Positions 35,321 to 44,321 of a stretch of 47,700 nt of DNA are shown in pieces; position 1 is the first letter of the stretch; the number at the start of each line of letters is the position of its first letter. The position numbers and the translations under genes are program-made. This DNA is from an uncultured Clostridia bacterium. Lineage in GTDB: Bacteria > Bacillota > Clostridia > TANB77 > CAG-508. The stretch covers positions 1 through 47,700 of the forward strand of contig CAJFLB010000008.1 of the NCBI GenBank assembly GCA_904387305.1, given 5' to 3'. The notes under the pieces were generated by a model. It had not been told where the DNA came from. It did no database searches and saw only the letters and a program-made list of their open reading frames with translations.

Positions 35321-35656
35321 CTATAAAGTTCTTTTATTCCAATTTATACTATATTTTTCATTTTTCATTTTTTCTTTATTTAGTTTTTCTACTAGTTCTT
35401 TCTTTATTAATACTTGCCTTTCATCTGCTGAACATATATAATCTCTATAAATTAGTGCAACAATAGATTTAGCTTCGTTAGAAATATTTTGTTCTAGAAT
35501 ACCTTTTCCTAAATCTATCTGAATCTCATAGTCTTGATTCATATTGTTTCTTACAAAATCTAAAAATTTATTTGGTATCGTATTGATTATATTCTGATTC
35601 GAGTTGATTAATATTGCATTGACTTCGGATAACGCATTTCTATAAATTTGTTTCAT
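35321..35656 (-). CDS. Unknown 111-residue protein downstream of ValRS
   Basis: The family is not named. It is helical and soluble. The pattern, with a hydrophobic/acidic core followed by SIVALIYRDYICSADERQVLIKKE and a basic tail, resembles small uncharacterised proteins common in Clostridia. AAGGAGG lies 9 nt before the ATG, and the gene begins 13 nt after the ValRS stop, so it is co-transcribed with it. Whether it was carried with the ValRS cassette is unknown. Confidence 0.78.
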   Translation of the reverse strand: MKQIYRNALSEVNAILINSNQNIINTIPNKFLDFVRNNMNQDYEIQIDLGKGILEQNISNEAKSIVALIYRDYICSADERQVLIKKELVEKLNKEKMKNEKYSINWNKRTL

Positions 35657-35669
35657 CTATCGTTCCTCC

Positions 35670-38321
35670 TTATAGAGTTTGTTCCTTATCATCTTCTTTT
35701 TTAGGTTCCTCTTGCAACATATCTTTTATTATATTACTTTGAATATCTTGTCCATTATAAGCCTGCTCAAATTGTTCTTTTCCAAATTTTGCTTTTCTTT
35801 GTTCTGCTTCATTTTTTCTTTTTTCTTCGGCTTTTTTCTGCTTTCTTAATTCTTTTTCTTTTCTTCTTTCTTCATTAATTCTTTCTACTTCTTGCCAATC
35901 TATATCAATGTCTGAAATTCCAGTTTCTGTACCTTCCTCTAGTTGAATATCACCAATGTTGGTTGTGTTTTTTATATCTAGTAATGCTTGCTCTGTGAAT
36001 TGTCTATTTTCAGGTTTTACTACTAATTTTGCAGAAGTTATTGGTGTTCTTAAAGATAAATTGTTTTCTGATTTATATTTTCTAACATTTGAAATAGCAT
36101 CTACTACTGCATTACCTTGTTCAATTAAATTCTGATCTGGCATATATTCAAAATCGTCCATATCTGTAATATGTATTGATTTCACTTTTTCTTTATCTCT
36201 GAAAAAGTCTTGATATATTTCTTCAGTAACATGTGGCAAATAAACTGAACCCATTTTTAATAATTGTAGCATACTATCATAAGTAGCCTTTTGAGCAGAT
36301 TTTTTAGCGTCTTCTCCATATAAATCTGGATTATATAGTCTATGTTTTGCAATTTCAACATAATTATCACAATAATCCCAGAAATATTTTTGGTAAGCAT
36401 TTAATGCCAATCCTGGTTCATATCTACTAAAATAGTCATCATATTCTTCTTTCATTTTTGCAAGTTTACCTAATGTCCATCTATCCATTGGTAATAATCT
36501 TGTATCTTTATTCTCCTCTGGATTATAGTCTTGTAAATTCATTGTTGCAAATTTAGCTACATTCCATAATTTATTTATAAATTTATTTGCATCTTTTAAT
36601 GTTTCGTCTGAATACATTACATCATTGCCTAATTTTCCAGTTGCTGTCCAATATCTAATTGCATCTGCAGAATATTGTTCTAATAGTTTTTCTGGTTCCA
36701 TACCTGAATTACATTTACTTTTACTTATCTTTTCACCCTTTTGTGCCAAAACATGTCCTGCAATCATTATATCTTTCCATGGTAATTCTCCAGTATGATA
36801 TAAACTTTTTACGATAGTATAGAAATCCCATGTTCTTATAATATCATGTGCATTAGCTCTTAAGCTCATAGGATAAATTTTCTTCATCATCTCTCCATTT
36901 TCATCTTTTGCCCAATCTGCATTTATTAGTGGAGTTAATGAAGAAGTAGCCCAAGTGTCCATAACATCCTTTTCTGGTTCAAATTCAGTTCCTCCACAGC
37001 AAGGACATGGCTCACTTGGATTTGTAGATAAAGGATTTACAGGAAGTTGAACTTCTTTGGCTAATACTGTTTCACCACATTCCTTACAATACCATACAGG
37101 AAAAGGGATACCAAAATATCTTTGTCTTGAGATTCCCCAGTTCCATTGTATATTTTTTACCCAATCATCATATCTAGCCTTCATAGATTTAGGGTTCCAA
37201 TTTACATCTGAACCTGCTTTTAACAATCTATCTTTATCATTAACTAAATCAAATTCCCATTGCTTTTCTCTAATGAATTCAGCTGGCGTTCCACACCTTT
37301 CGTGTACTCCTATTTGATGTTTTAAATCTTCTTGTTTAACTAAATAACCTTTTTCTTGTAAATCTTTTATAATTGTTTCTCGAGCTTCTTCTGTTGTCAT
37401 ACCACCATATTTTTCAATATCTTTTGAGATAGTTCCATCCTTTTGAATAATTTGTTTTACTGGTAAATTATATTTTTTACACCATTCAACATCTGTTGCA
37501 TCTCCATAGGTACAACACATAACAGCTCCAGTGCCTTTATCTAAGTCAACCTTTTCATCAGCCATTATCTTTACAGTATATCCAAACAAAGGGACTTCAA
37601 TTTCTTTACCTATATATTTTGCTTTCTCTTTGTCGTTTGGATTTACGAATACAGCTACACATCCAGGTAAAAGTTCTGGTCTAGTTGTTGCAATTTCTAA
37701 ATCTTCATTTAGTTCTGGAACTCTAAAATTCAAATAATTAAACTTTGTGTCAACCTCTTTTGTTTCAAGTTCAGCTTGAGCAATAGATGTTTGACATTCT
37801 TTACACCATAAACAAGGTTTTTCTTCATGATGTAATTTTCCTTTGTTATATAAATCAATAAATGATTTTTGTGATGTTATTTGTGCTTTTTCTCCCATTG
37901 TCGAATACATATAATCCCAATCTGCACTAAATCCAAGAGATTTAAATAGTTCTTTAAATTGTTCTTCATATTTTGCAGTAGTTTCTAAACACAACTTTGT
38001 GAATTCTTCTCTAGATAATTGATTCGCTTTCTTCCCAATTTGTTTTTCTACTAATCTTTCAGTAGGTAAACCATTGTCATCAAATCCAAAAGGATAAAAT
38101 ACATTATATCCTTTCATTCTCATATATCTTGCTATCATTTCAATTTGTGTATAAGAAAAAACATGTCCTATATGGATTTTTCCATTTACCGTTGGAGGAG
38201 GATTATCAATAGAGAATATTTTTTCTGTACTTTCTGGATTAAATTTGTAAATTCCTGTTTCCTCCCAAAAATCTTGCCATTTTTTTTCAGATTCCTTCGC
38301 ATTATACTTTCCTTCTAACAT
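35670..38321 (-). CDS. valS: Valyl-tRNA synthetase, archaeal-type
   Basis: 883 residues, a class Ia synthetase charging tRNA-Val. HIGH region: PPPTVNGKIHIGHVFSYTQ near residue 40. GFDDNGLPTE follows, then zinc-ribbon cysteines (CLWCKEC, WYCKECG, CPCCGG) and an editing domain with ATTRPELLPG. The KMSKS equivalent is KISKSKCN. The form of the HIGH block and the absence of the usual C-terminal coiled-coil tRNA arm match the archaeal/rickettsial ValRS lineage. A charged Lys/Glu-rich region lies near the C-terminus instead. It is intact, unlike the bacterial-type remnant downstream. No T-box leader is visible; a tRNA-Val gene and a terminator lie upstream. Confidence 0.93.
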   Translation of the reverse strand: MLEGKYNAKESEKKWQDFWEETGIYKFNPESTEKIFSIDNPPPTVNGKIHIGHVFSYTQIEMIARYMRMKGYNVFYPFGFDDNGLPTERLVEKQIGKKANQLSREEFTKLCLETTAKYEEQFKELFKSLGFSADWDYMYSTMGEKAQITSQKSFIDLYNKGKLHHEEKPCLWCKECQTSIAQAELETKEVDTKFNYLNFRVPELNEDLEIATTRPELLPGCVAVFVNPNDKEKAKYIGKEIEVPLFGYTVKIMADEKVDLDKGTGAVMCCTYGDATDVEWCKKYNLPVKQIIQKDGTISKDIEKYGGMTTEEARETIIKDLQEKGYLVKQEDLKHQIGVHERCGTPAEFIREKQWEFDLVNDKDRLLKAGSDVNWNPKSMKARYDDWVKNIQWNWGISRQRYFGIPFPVWYCKECGETVLAKEVQLPVNPLSTNPSEPCPCCGGTEFEPEKDVMDTWATSSLTPLINADWAKDENGEMMKKIYPMSLRANAHDIIRTWDFYTIVKSLYHTGELPWKDIMIAGHVLAQKGEKISKSKCNSGMEPEKLLEQYSADAIRYWTATGKLGNDVMYSDETLKDANKFINKLWNVAKFATMNLQDYNPEENKDTRLLPMDRWTLGKLAKMKEEYDDYFSRYEPGLALNAYQKYFWDYCDNYVEIAKHRLYNPDLYGEDAKKSAQKATYDSMLQLLKMGSVYLPHVTEEIYQDFFRDKEKVKSIHITDMDDFEYMPDQNLIEQGNAVVDAISNVRKYKSENNLSLRTPITSAKLVVKPENRQFTEQALLDIKNTTNIGDIQLEEGTETGISDIDIDWQEVERINEERRKEKELRKQKKAEEKRKNEAEQRKAKFGKEQFEQAYNGQDIQSNIIKDMLQEEPKKEDDKEQTL

Positions 38322-38346
38322 TAAATTTCCCCCTTAAATTTATTTT

Positions 38347-38394
38347 AAAAAAAATAAAAGCAATGAAAATAAAACTTTTTTATTTTCTTGCTTT
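38347..38394 (-). terminator. Intrinsic terminator between tRNA-Val and valS
   Basis: Minus strand: AAAGCAA-GAAAATAAAA pairs with TTTTATTTTC-A-TTGCTTT, followed by TATTTTTTTT. It ends the tRNA transcript, or attenuates read-through into the synthetase gene whose ATG is ~25 nt further on. Confidence 0.8.
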
Positions 38395-38409
38395 GCCATG
38401 CTTTATCTT

Positions 38410-38485
38410 TGGTGGTTGCAATAGGTCTCGAACCTATGACCTCCTGCTTGTAAGGCAGATGCTCTACCAACTGAGCTATACAACC
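38410..38485 (-). tRNA. tRNA-Val (anticodon UAC)
   Basis: Cloverleaf read on the minus strand: acceptor GGTTGTA / TGCAACC; D arm GCTCAGTTGGTAGAGC; anticodon stem TCTGC/GCAGG with loop CTTACAA (anticodon TAC); variable AGGTC; T arm ATAGG-TTCGAGA-CCTAT; discriminator A and encoded CCA. All stems pair. It is located directly upstream of the archaeal-type valS. Confidence 0.97.
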
Positions 38486-38497
38486 CTATGCGTATCT

Positions 38498-38527
38498 ATT
38501 ATACTATAGTTTTTGCATATTTGTCAA
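38498..38527 (-). promoter_or_regulatory. Promoter of tRNA-Val
   Basis: Minus strand: perfect TTGACA (38522-38527), an 18-bp spacer and perfect TATAAT (38498-38503), ~12 nt before the tRNA 5' end. Confidence 0.85.
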
Positions 38528-38630
38528 CTTTTTATTTAAACTTAAATCTTTGTATAACCACTAAATTTATAATATAAACTTTAAATTTTATTAAAATAAG
38601 TGTGCAGAAGTTTTTTGCTTCTGCATATTT

Positions 38631-39386
38631 TTAAAAGCAATCAAATTTATCTATTAATTCTTCATATTTAGTGTTACTTTTTTCTTTTCCTTTCCTATCT
38701 AAAACAATTTTTCCTTGTTTTAATACTAGCAATCTACTTCCATAATTTATTGCATATTTTAAATTATGAGTAATCATTAAAGTAGTAATCTTATGTTCTT
38801 TTACTATTTTATCAGTAAGTTTCATTATAATTTCAGCCGTTTTAGGATCTAAAGCAGCAGTATGTTCATCTAGTATTAAAATATCTATAGGATTAATTGT
38901 CGCCATCAATAAGGAAATCGCTTGTTGTTGTCCTCCAGATAAATTTTGAACCTTTGTGTTCAGATGATTTTCTAACCCTAATTTCAACACTTTTAGTTTT
39001 TCTTTATATTCATCTATTTTTTGTTTATTAACACACCATGACAAGTCATATTTTTTCATTTTATTATCTACTAATGCTAAATTTTCTAAAATTGTCATAT
39101 TAGGACATGTTCCAACTGAAGGATTTTGATATACTCTACCAATATATTTATATCTTTTATATTCTTTTTCTTTTGTTATATTTTTATCTTTAAGGAAAAT
39201 CTTTCCTTCTTCAATATCAACATTTCCTGAAATAATATTAAATAAAGTGGATTTTCCAGAACCATTAGGACCAATTATAGTAACAAATTCGTTGTTTTCT
39301 ATTGATAAGTTAAAGTCTTTAAATACTTTCGTTTCAAATTCAGTTCCTACATTGTATGATTTGCTAACACGTTCTAATCTAATCAT
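38631..39386 (-). CDS. ABC importer ATPase (TrpZ-like)
   Basis: 251 residues. Walker A GPNGSGKST, Q-loop YQNPSVG, signature LSGGQQQAISLLMA, Walker B ILDEHTAALD and switch ITHNLK are all present. It overlaps the permease gene by 4 nt (ATGA). With the substrate-binding and permease genes it forms an importer of the ABC_sub_bind type, which in Firmicutes is often assigned to tryptophan or tyrosine. It is the last gene of the nine-gene operon. Confidence 0.94.
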   Translation of the reverse strand: MIRLERVSKSYNVGTEFETKVFKDFNLSIENNEFVTIIGPNGSGKSTLFNIISGNVDIEEGKIFLKDKNITKEKEYKRYKYIGRVYQNPSVGTCPNMTILENLALVDNKMKKYDLSWCVNKQKIDEYKEKLKVLKLGLENHLNTKVQNLSGGQQQAISLLMATINPIDILILDEHTAALDPKTAEIIMKLTDKIVKEHKITTLMITHNLKYAINYGSRLLVLKQGKIVLDRKGKEKSNTKYEELIDKFDCF

Positions 39387-40249
39387 GTCTTTCTCCTCTC
39401 TCTTTTCTCAAATATTTTATTACTACTTGAAATTAGAACAATAAGGAATAATATTGCAGTTATTAATTTTACATCTGATGCTTCGAATCCGATATATAAA
39501 GCAATCGAAACACACGCTTTATATATAATACTACCAATTATTACAGAAGATGTATTTGAAACGTATTTAATATTTTTGAATATACTTATTCCAATTATTA
39601 CGGATGCTAATGCCATAACCATTACTCCATTACCCATTGTAATCTCAAAGAACCCCTGTTGTTGGCAGAGTAAACTACCACTTATCGCTACTAATGAATT
39701 TCCTATTGCTAATCCTAATATTTTTATGTTTCCATCATTTCTTCCAAGTGAAATTACTACATTTGGATTATTTCCAACTGCCTTTAATAAATAACCTGAT
39801 TTTGTTTTAAAATACAAATCAAATATTACTTTTATTATTATCGTTATAATTAGTAACATTGCAATATTTGATATACTACCTATATTAAATATATCAAATA
39901 TACTATTTACTTGCATTAATGTAATATTAGCCTTTCCTACTATTCTTAAATTTATAGAATATAAAGCCATCATTGTTATTATACCTGCTAGTAAGTCTCT
40001 AACTTTAAATTTAACATGTATTACCCCAGTTATGGCACCTGCAAAGAAACCACATATAGCCGATATAATTATACATAATAATGGATTTATATTTTTTAAA
40101 AGTAACACCGAAGTTATCGCTGCTCCTAATGTAAAACTCCCATCCGCTGTTAAATCTGGAAAATCTAATATCTTATATGTAATATATATACCAAGAGCAG
40201 CTATTGCATATATTAGACCTTGTTCTAATACACTTATTATTATTTCCAT
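39383..40249 (-). CDS. ABC importer permease
   Basis: 288 residues with ~8-9 membrane helices of the branched-chain amino-acid/ribose permease type. TYKILDFPDLTADGSFTLGA near the N-terminus is characteristic of permeases partnered with ABC_sub_bind proteins. Its start is 20 nt after the substrate-binding protein gene. Confidence 0.93.
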   Translation of the reverse strand: MEIIISVLEQGLIYAIAALGIYITYKILDFPDLTADGSFTLGAAITSVLLLKNINPLLCIIISAICGFFAGAITGVIHVKFKVRDLLAGIITMMALYSINLRIVGKANITLMQVNSIFDIFNIGSISNIAMLLIITIIIKVIFDLYFKTKSGYLLKAVGNNPNVVISLGRNDGNIKILGLAIGNSLVAISGSLLCQQQGFFEITMGNGVMVMALASVIIGISIFKNIKYVSNTSSVIIGSIIYKACVSIALYIGFEASDVKLITAILFLIVLISSSNKIFEKRERRKT

Positions 40250-40269
40250 TTCATTCTCCTAATAGTTAA

Positions 40270-41235
40270 TTATTCTATTACATCTATTGCATTATTTATT
40301 ATTTCTTCTGGTAATTCAATATTTACTTTTTCCAATGCTTCTGAATTTATATATAAAGTTCCTTCTTCTACAACTTCATATTCCATTTCACTAGCTTTTT
40401 CTTCGCCTTTTAATATTTTAGCTGCCATTTTTCCAGTTTTTATTCCTAACTCATAATAGTCAATACCTTTTCCACATATACATCCTAGTTTCATCTGCTC
40501 TATTTCACTACCAAACACAGGAATTCCCTTTTCATTTGTTTTCTCTATCATAAGTGATAATCCAGAAACCACATTATTATCAATTATGCACAAAAAACAG
40601 TCTACATCATTTATAATTGAATCTACGGCTAATTGTATTTCAAATGCATTTGTTATTCCTTTATCAACAATTTCTACATCATAATTTGCTGCTGCTTCTT
40701 TTAAATCTTCTACTGTTTTAGTTGAGTTGACTTCACTTGTTGTATATATAACTCCTATTTTACTTGTATTTGGTAAAACTTGCTTTATTAGCTGTAACTG
40801 TTCATCTACAAGAAATCTATCGCTAGTTCCTGTAATATTTCCATTTGTTAACCCTGCTTCCTCTGGATATGTTACTGCTGTATAAATAGTAGGTATATCT
40901 TTTTCAGATAATGAGTTATACAAAGCCTGAACCATTGGGGTTCCAACTCCCATAGCTAAATCTACATTCTCAGTAGCAAAATTACTTGCAATTAAATTTG
41001 TTGTTCCCCCATCAAAATTAGCATTTTGATAATCTATCTTTAAGTTTTCTCCTTCAACTATGCCTTCTTGTTTTAACCCCTCTATAAATCCTTCTCTACA
41101 AGTATCTAGTGATGAATGTTGTCCATATTGTCCAATTCCTATAAGATATTCTGCTTGATTGTTAAAATTTTTATATATTATTATGCCTACTATAATTAAT
41201 AAAATTATTATTCCTATTATTACTTTCTTTTTCAT
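40270..41235 (-). CDS. ABC importer substrate-binding protein (ABC_sub_bind family)
   Basis: 321 residues. An N-terminal hydrophobic helix (~3-23) has no lipobox cysteine, so the protein appears anchored by an uncleaved helix rather than a lipid. The periplasmic-binding fold follows, with IGIGQYGQHSSLDTCREGF at the start, the hinge-region VGVIYT-type segment and GIDYYELG near the end. The family binds aromatic or other amino acids. In this operon the ligand may instead be the pathway substrate or product (inference). Confidence 0.92.
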   Translation of the reverse strand: MKKKVIIGIIILLIIVGIIIYKNFNNQAEYLIGIGQYGQHSSLDTCREGFIEGLKQEGIVEGENLKIDYQNANFDGGTTNLIASNFATENVDLAMGVGTPMVQALYNSLSEKDIPTIYTAVTYPEEAGLTNGNITGTSDRFLVDEQLQLIKQVLPNTSKIGVIYTTSEVNSTKTVEDLKEAAANYDVEIVDKGITNAFEIQLAVDSIINDVDCFLCIIDNNVVSGLSLMIEKTNEKGIPVFGSEIEQMKLGCICGKGIDYYELGIKTGKMAAKILKGEEKASEMEYEVVEEGTLYINSEALEKVNIELPEEIINNAIDVIE

Positions 41236-41247
41236 TTTTTACCCCCT

Positions 41248-42186
41248 TTATTTATTTAAATAGTTATCTATATATTCTATTATTTTATTCATTTTTAAAT
41301 CATCTGTTTTAAATTGATTTGGTATATTTTTTTGAACTGGTCTCTTTGAACCAGATTTTTCAGCAGCTTCAATAAAAATTCCCATTATTGGATTTACTTC
41401 CAATATATATAGTTTGTTATCTTTTTTACTTCGGATCATATCTACTATAGTGGTTGTAATGCCAAGTGCTTTAGCAGCTTTAAGTCCTAATTCTTTAACG
41501 TCATCTGTTACAGGTAAGTCTAACATTCCTCCTCCAGAACTAACATTCGTTTTATATGTACCATGTTTAGTTCTACTATATCCACTAATAACTTCTCCAT
41601 TAAAAATTTCAACTCGGTAATCATTTTTTTCAAACTCTATATATTGTTCTAAATAATAATTATCAAATATTTGTGAAGTTGCTGTATATATATCCCAAAA
41701 TTGTTCAACTGAATCAATCTTTATAATTCCTTTTCCTCCATGATTTGTTCTAGGCTTTATTAATATACTTCCTCCACTTTCTAAAATAAAATCATTAACT
41801 AATTCTTTGTTAACATGATTATTAACTAACATAGAATTTGGTACTGGTAAATTGTTCTGTCTTAATATTGTATTAGCAACTAATTTATCTTTGCATCTCA
41901 TAAAAGCATCATAACTATTAAAAATGTGAACTCCTGACAATTCTAGCAATTTTAAGATATTATTTTGATATTCATTTTGTTCATCTGCATTCATGTGATA
42001 CAAAATATCTAAATCTGATAAACAATATCCATCTTTAGCATATACTTTTCCATTCTTTAAATAACATTCTCTCATATCGAAATATGCATATACTTCATAT
42101 CCTTTTTTTTCTAATTTTTCTATCAATTTTTTCTTTATTACTATTCCTGCATCATTCTCATAAAACCATAAACCTACTTTTTTCAT
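41248..42186 (-). CDS. ATP-grasp ligase, RimK-like
   Basis: 312 residues. The ATP-grasp fold is visible as ILIKPRTNHGGKGI (ATP-binding Lys and Gly-rich loop), YYLEQYIEFEKNDYRVEIFNG, and the Mg site ILEVNPIMGI. The N-terminal domain (1-95) is the pre-ATP-grasp fold. It should form an amide or peptide bond from a carboxylate and ATP. The stop of the GCS2-like gene overlaps its ATG (TAATG), so the two ligases are tightly coupled. Substrates are unknown. Confidence 0.9.
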   Translation of the reverse strand: MKKVGLWFYENDAGIVIKKKLIEKLEKKGYEVYAYFDMRECYLKNGKVYAKDGYCLSDLDILYHMNADEQNEYQNNILKLLELSGVHIFNSYDAFMRCKDKLVANTILRQNNLPVPNSMLVNNHVNKELVNDFILESGGSILIKPRTNHGGKGIIKIDSVEQFWDIYTATSQIFDNYYLEQYIEFEKNDYRVEIFNGEVISGYSRTKHGTYKTNVSSGGGMLDLPVTDDVKELGLKAAKALGITTTIVDMIRSKKDNKLYILEVNPIMGIFIEAAEKSGSKRPVQKNIPNQFKTDDLKMNKIIEYIDNYLNK

Positions 42187-43427
42187 TATATTTCCTCATC
42201 TCTCTTACTTTTTTTTAATAAGTTTTCTTCATTATATTCTCTTTCTTGTAATCCTAAATAAATTAAATCAATTACTTCATTTACAAAATTCATTTCATCA
42301 CTATTTAATATAGACATCTTATTAAATTTTTTTCTTCTCTCTATATAATTAGTATCAAATTTATATTTTTTTATTAATTCTTCGATGCTTTTGTATTTTT
42401 TTAAAATTCCCACATTAAAAGCTACTATTTCAAATAAATTATCTAATTCTTGAGTACAATCGCTTCTTATTTCAATAGTCCCCATTCTAGTAAGTTCTAT
42501 ATTCTTATAAGATCGAAAATCATGTATGTCTGTTTCTAATGGTGTAATGTATTCTACATTATTGTTATAGTCTTTTCCTCTAACTCTATCTTTTTTAAAA
42601 TACTCTTCTATCGTTAGAGATTCAACTAAATAATAGTTATTATTTCTTTGTACTAAATGCATTTTTCTCTTTTTATAATCCTGTACTATATCATTTATTG
42701 AGTAATATAGATTATTTGTTCCTGTATTAGATTTTTCAAAATTAGATATTTCCCACAAATAATCTCTTGATAGTTTATAATTTGTTTCATTCATATAGGA
42801 ATTTGCATATAAATAACTTTTTACCCATTCTAGACATGAAAATACATTCATAACCTCTGGCAATTCTTCTATTTTAGGAGTTAGATGAGTTTGTGTACTA
42901 CAGATATATGAGCAAAATTCATTTAATATTTTATTATTTTTGTTATTTTCAGTTAATAGTTTTTCTATAATTAAATATCTATTTTCTTTTAAACAATGCC
43001 TATTTATTTTTTTATAATTTGGATTTATTCCATTACCTATAAGTTTATAATCAAATTTTTTCAAAAATTTCTGAATTTTTATTATATAGTTATCAAGTCT
43101 ATTTTTTATATTATAAATGTTATAGTCTTCTTTTAATGAAAATTCTAATGTATTTAATGAATATTCTAAAGAAATTTTATCATTATTTTCCTTATGTATT
43201 ATTCTGATTATATTTTCTTCATTATCATTACAATCCACTATAAAATCTTCTTCGGTAGTCAAATAGCGAAAAAGTTTTTGAATATTCTTCATTTCTATAT
43301 TTTTACTACTAATTATAGGTAATTCTATTTCTACCCCTAGTGTTCCTTTTTCATTTTCACAAAACTTTGAAAATAGTTCACTTTTTATAAGTGTTTCTAT
43401 TTTATCTTTCTTCATCATATTCTTCAT
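42186..43427 (-). CDS. Glutamate-cysteine-ligase-like (GCS2-type) carboxylate-amine ligase
   Basis: 413 residues. GTLGVEIELPI near residue 30, CSTQTHLTP in the middle and TRMGTIEIRSDCTQ near the C-terminus are the metal/ATP-binding blocks of the glutamate-cysteine ligase/GCS2 superfamily, which makes gamma-glutamyl or related amides. The sequence is divergent and I cannot name the amine. The start overlaps the radical-SAM gene by 26 nt; several in-frame ATGs (43427, 43418, 43415) make the exact start uncertain. The adjacent ATP-grasp ligase suggests a two-step coupling. Confidence 0.82.
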   Translation of the reverse strand: MKNMMKKDKIETLIKSELFSKFCENEKGTLGVEIELPIISSKNIEMKNIQKLFRYLTTEEDFIVDCNDNEENIIRIIHKENNDKISLEYSLNTLEFSLKEDYNIYNIKNRLDNYIIKIQKFLKKFDYKLIGNGINPNYKKINRHCLKENRYLIIEKLLTENNKNNKILNEFCSYICSTQTHLTPKIEELPEVMNVFSCLEWVKSYLYANSYMNETNYKLSRDYLWEISNFEKSNTGTNNLYYSINDIVQDYKKRKMHLVQRNNNYYLVESLTIEEYFKKDRVRGKDYNNNVEYITPLETDIHDFRSYKNIELTRMGTIEIRSDCTQELDNLFEIVAFNVGILKKYKSIEELIKKYKFDTNYIERRKKFNKMSILNSDEMNFVNEVIDLIYLGLQEREYNEENLLKKSKRDEEI

Positions 43428-44292
43428 ATTTTGTTGTTACAGCCTTTCTTGAATTACAATCTTTACAAACAGGCATTTTTGATAATAAAGTTCCCCTTTT
43501 TGCAACAAAATTCAAATCTTTATCTTTTACATATCCTACTATAGTTCTATTAGCAAAATCTTGGAAACAACCAATCATCTGTCCTTTATAATTAACCATT
43601 ATACTACTATCTCCTATAGGACAATAACTAGGATTTTGTAATAATTTTACTTTATCTCCATCCATATATTCATCTTCTGAAAAGTCTATTTGGTACTGTT
43701 CAACAATTCTTTTTCTTTTTTCGTTTATATCTTGATCTTTTTTTACATCTCCACCTCTATTCCATAAAGGGAATATATGAATATTTTTCACTCCTCTATC
43801 TTTAAAGAAATCTATTGTTTCCTCTAAATGGTCAAAACAATCCTGTCCACCTACTAAATGTATATTTAGTTTATCTTTATCATATTCAATAGCTTGTTCT
43901 ATTGTATGCCAAATTTTATCATAGTTTAACCCTCTATGTACTTTCTTAAATGTATCTCTATCTCTGGAACTAACAGAGATTCTTAAAATATCTAAATTGT
44001 CCAAACAATCATGTAAATTTCTTTCATTTAATCCATCGGTTGTTGTAACTAATGATAATGGTGCATCTAATTTCTTTAATCTTTTTAAAATTTCTATCAA
44101 TTGTGGGTGAAATGTTGGTTCCCCTCTACCTGATATTGATACTTCTGATAAATCATACTTTTGTAAGTGTTCCACAATATCATCTACAGTTTGTAAATCT
44201 ATGAAGCCAAAATCCTTTAATGCATCTCTTGGACACATACTACAATCTGCTTTACAATTATTTGTTAGTTCAATGTTCGCTAATCTTTTCAT
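43402..44292 (-). CDS. Radical-SAM enzyme with SPASM-like C-terminus
   Basis: 296 residues. The cluster motif CKADCSMC (Cys13, 17, 20) is at the N-terminus, followed by the SAM-binding SISGRGEPTFHP. The C-terminal part has YCPIGDSS, IGCFQDF and CKDC, a SPASM-type auxiliary-cluster pattern as in anaerobic sulfatase-maturing and peptide-modifying enzymes. Substrate unknown. GGAGG precedes the ATG, and the gene follows the cysteine-desulfurase-like gene by 29 nt. Length is short for SPASM proteins, so only one auxiliary cluster is likely. Confidence 0.9.
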   Translation of the reverse strand: MKRLANIELTNNCKADCSMCPRDALKDFGFIDLQTVDDIVEHLQKYDLSEVSISGRGEPTFHPQLIEILKRLKKLDAPLSLVTTTDGLNERNLHDCLDNLDILRISVSSRDRDTFKKVHRGLNYDKIWHTIEQAIEYDKDKLNIHLVGGQDCFDHLEETIDFFKDRGVKNIHIFPLWNRGGDVKKDQDINEKRKRIVEQYQIDFSEDEYMDGDKVKLLQNPSYCPIGDSSIMVNYKGQMIGCFQDFANRTIVGYVKDKDLNFVAKRGTLLSKMPVCKDCNSRKAVTTKYEEYDEER

Positions 44293-44321
44293 TTTTTATT
44301 CCTCCATCTTTTTTTATAATA

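Noticed and set aside
38322..38409. A T-box riboswitch upstream of valS
   Set aside because: No T-box core or specifier-loop layout; the structure present is the intrinsic terminator of the tRNA gene.
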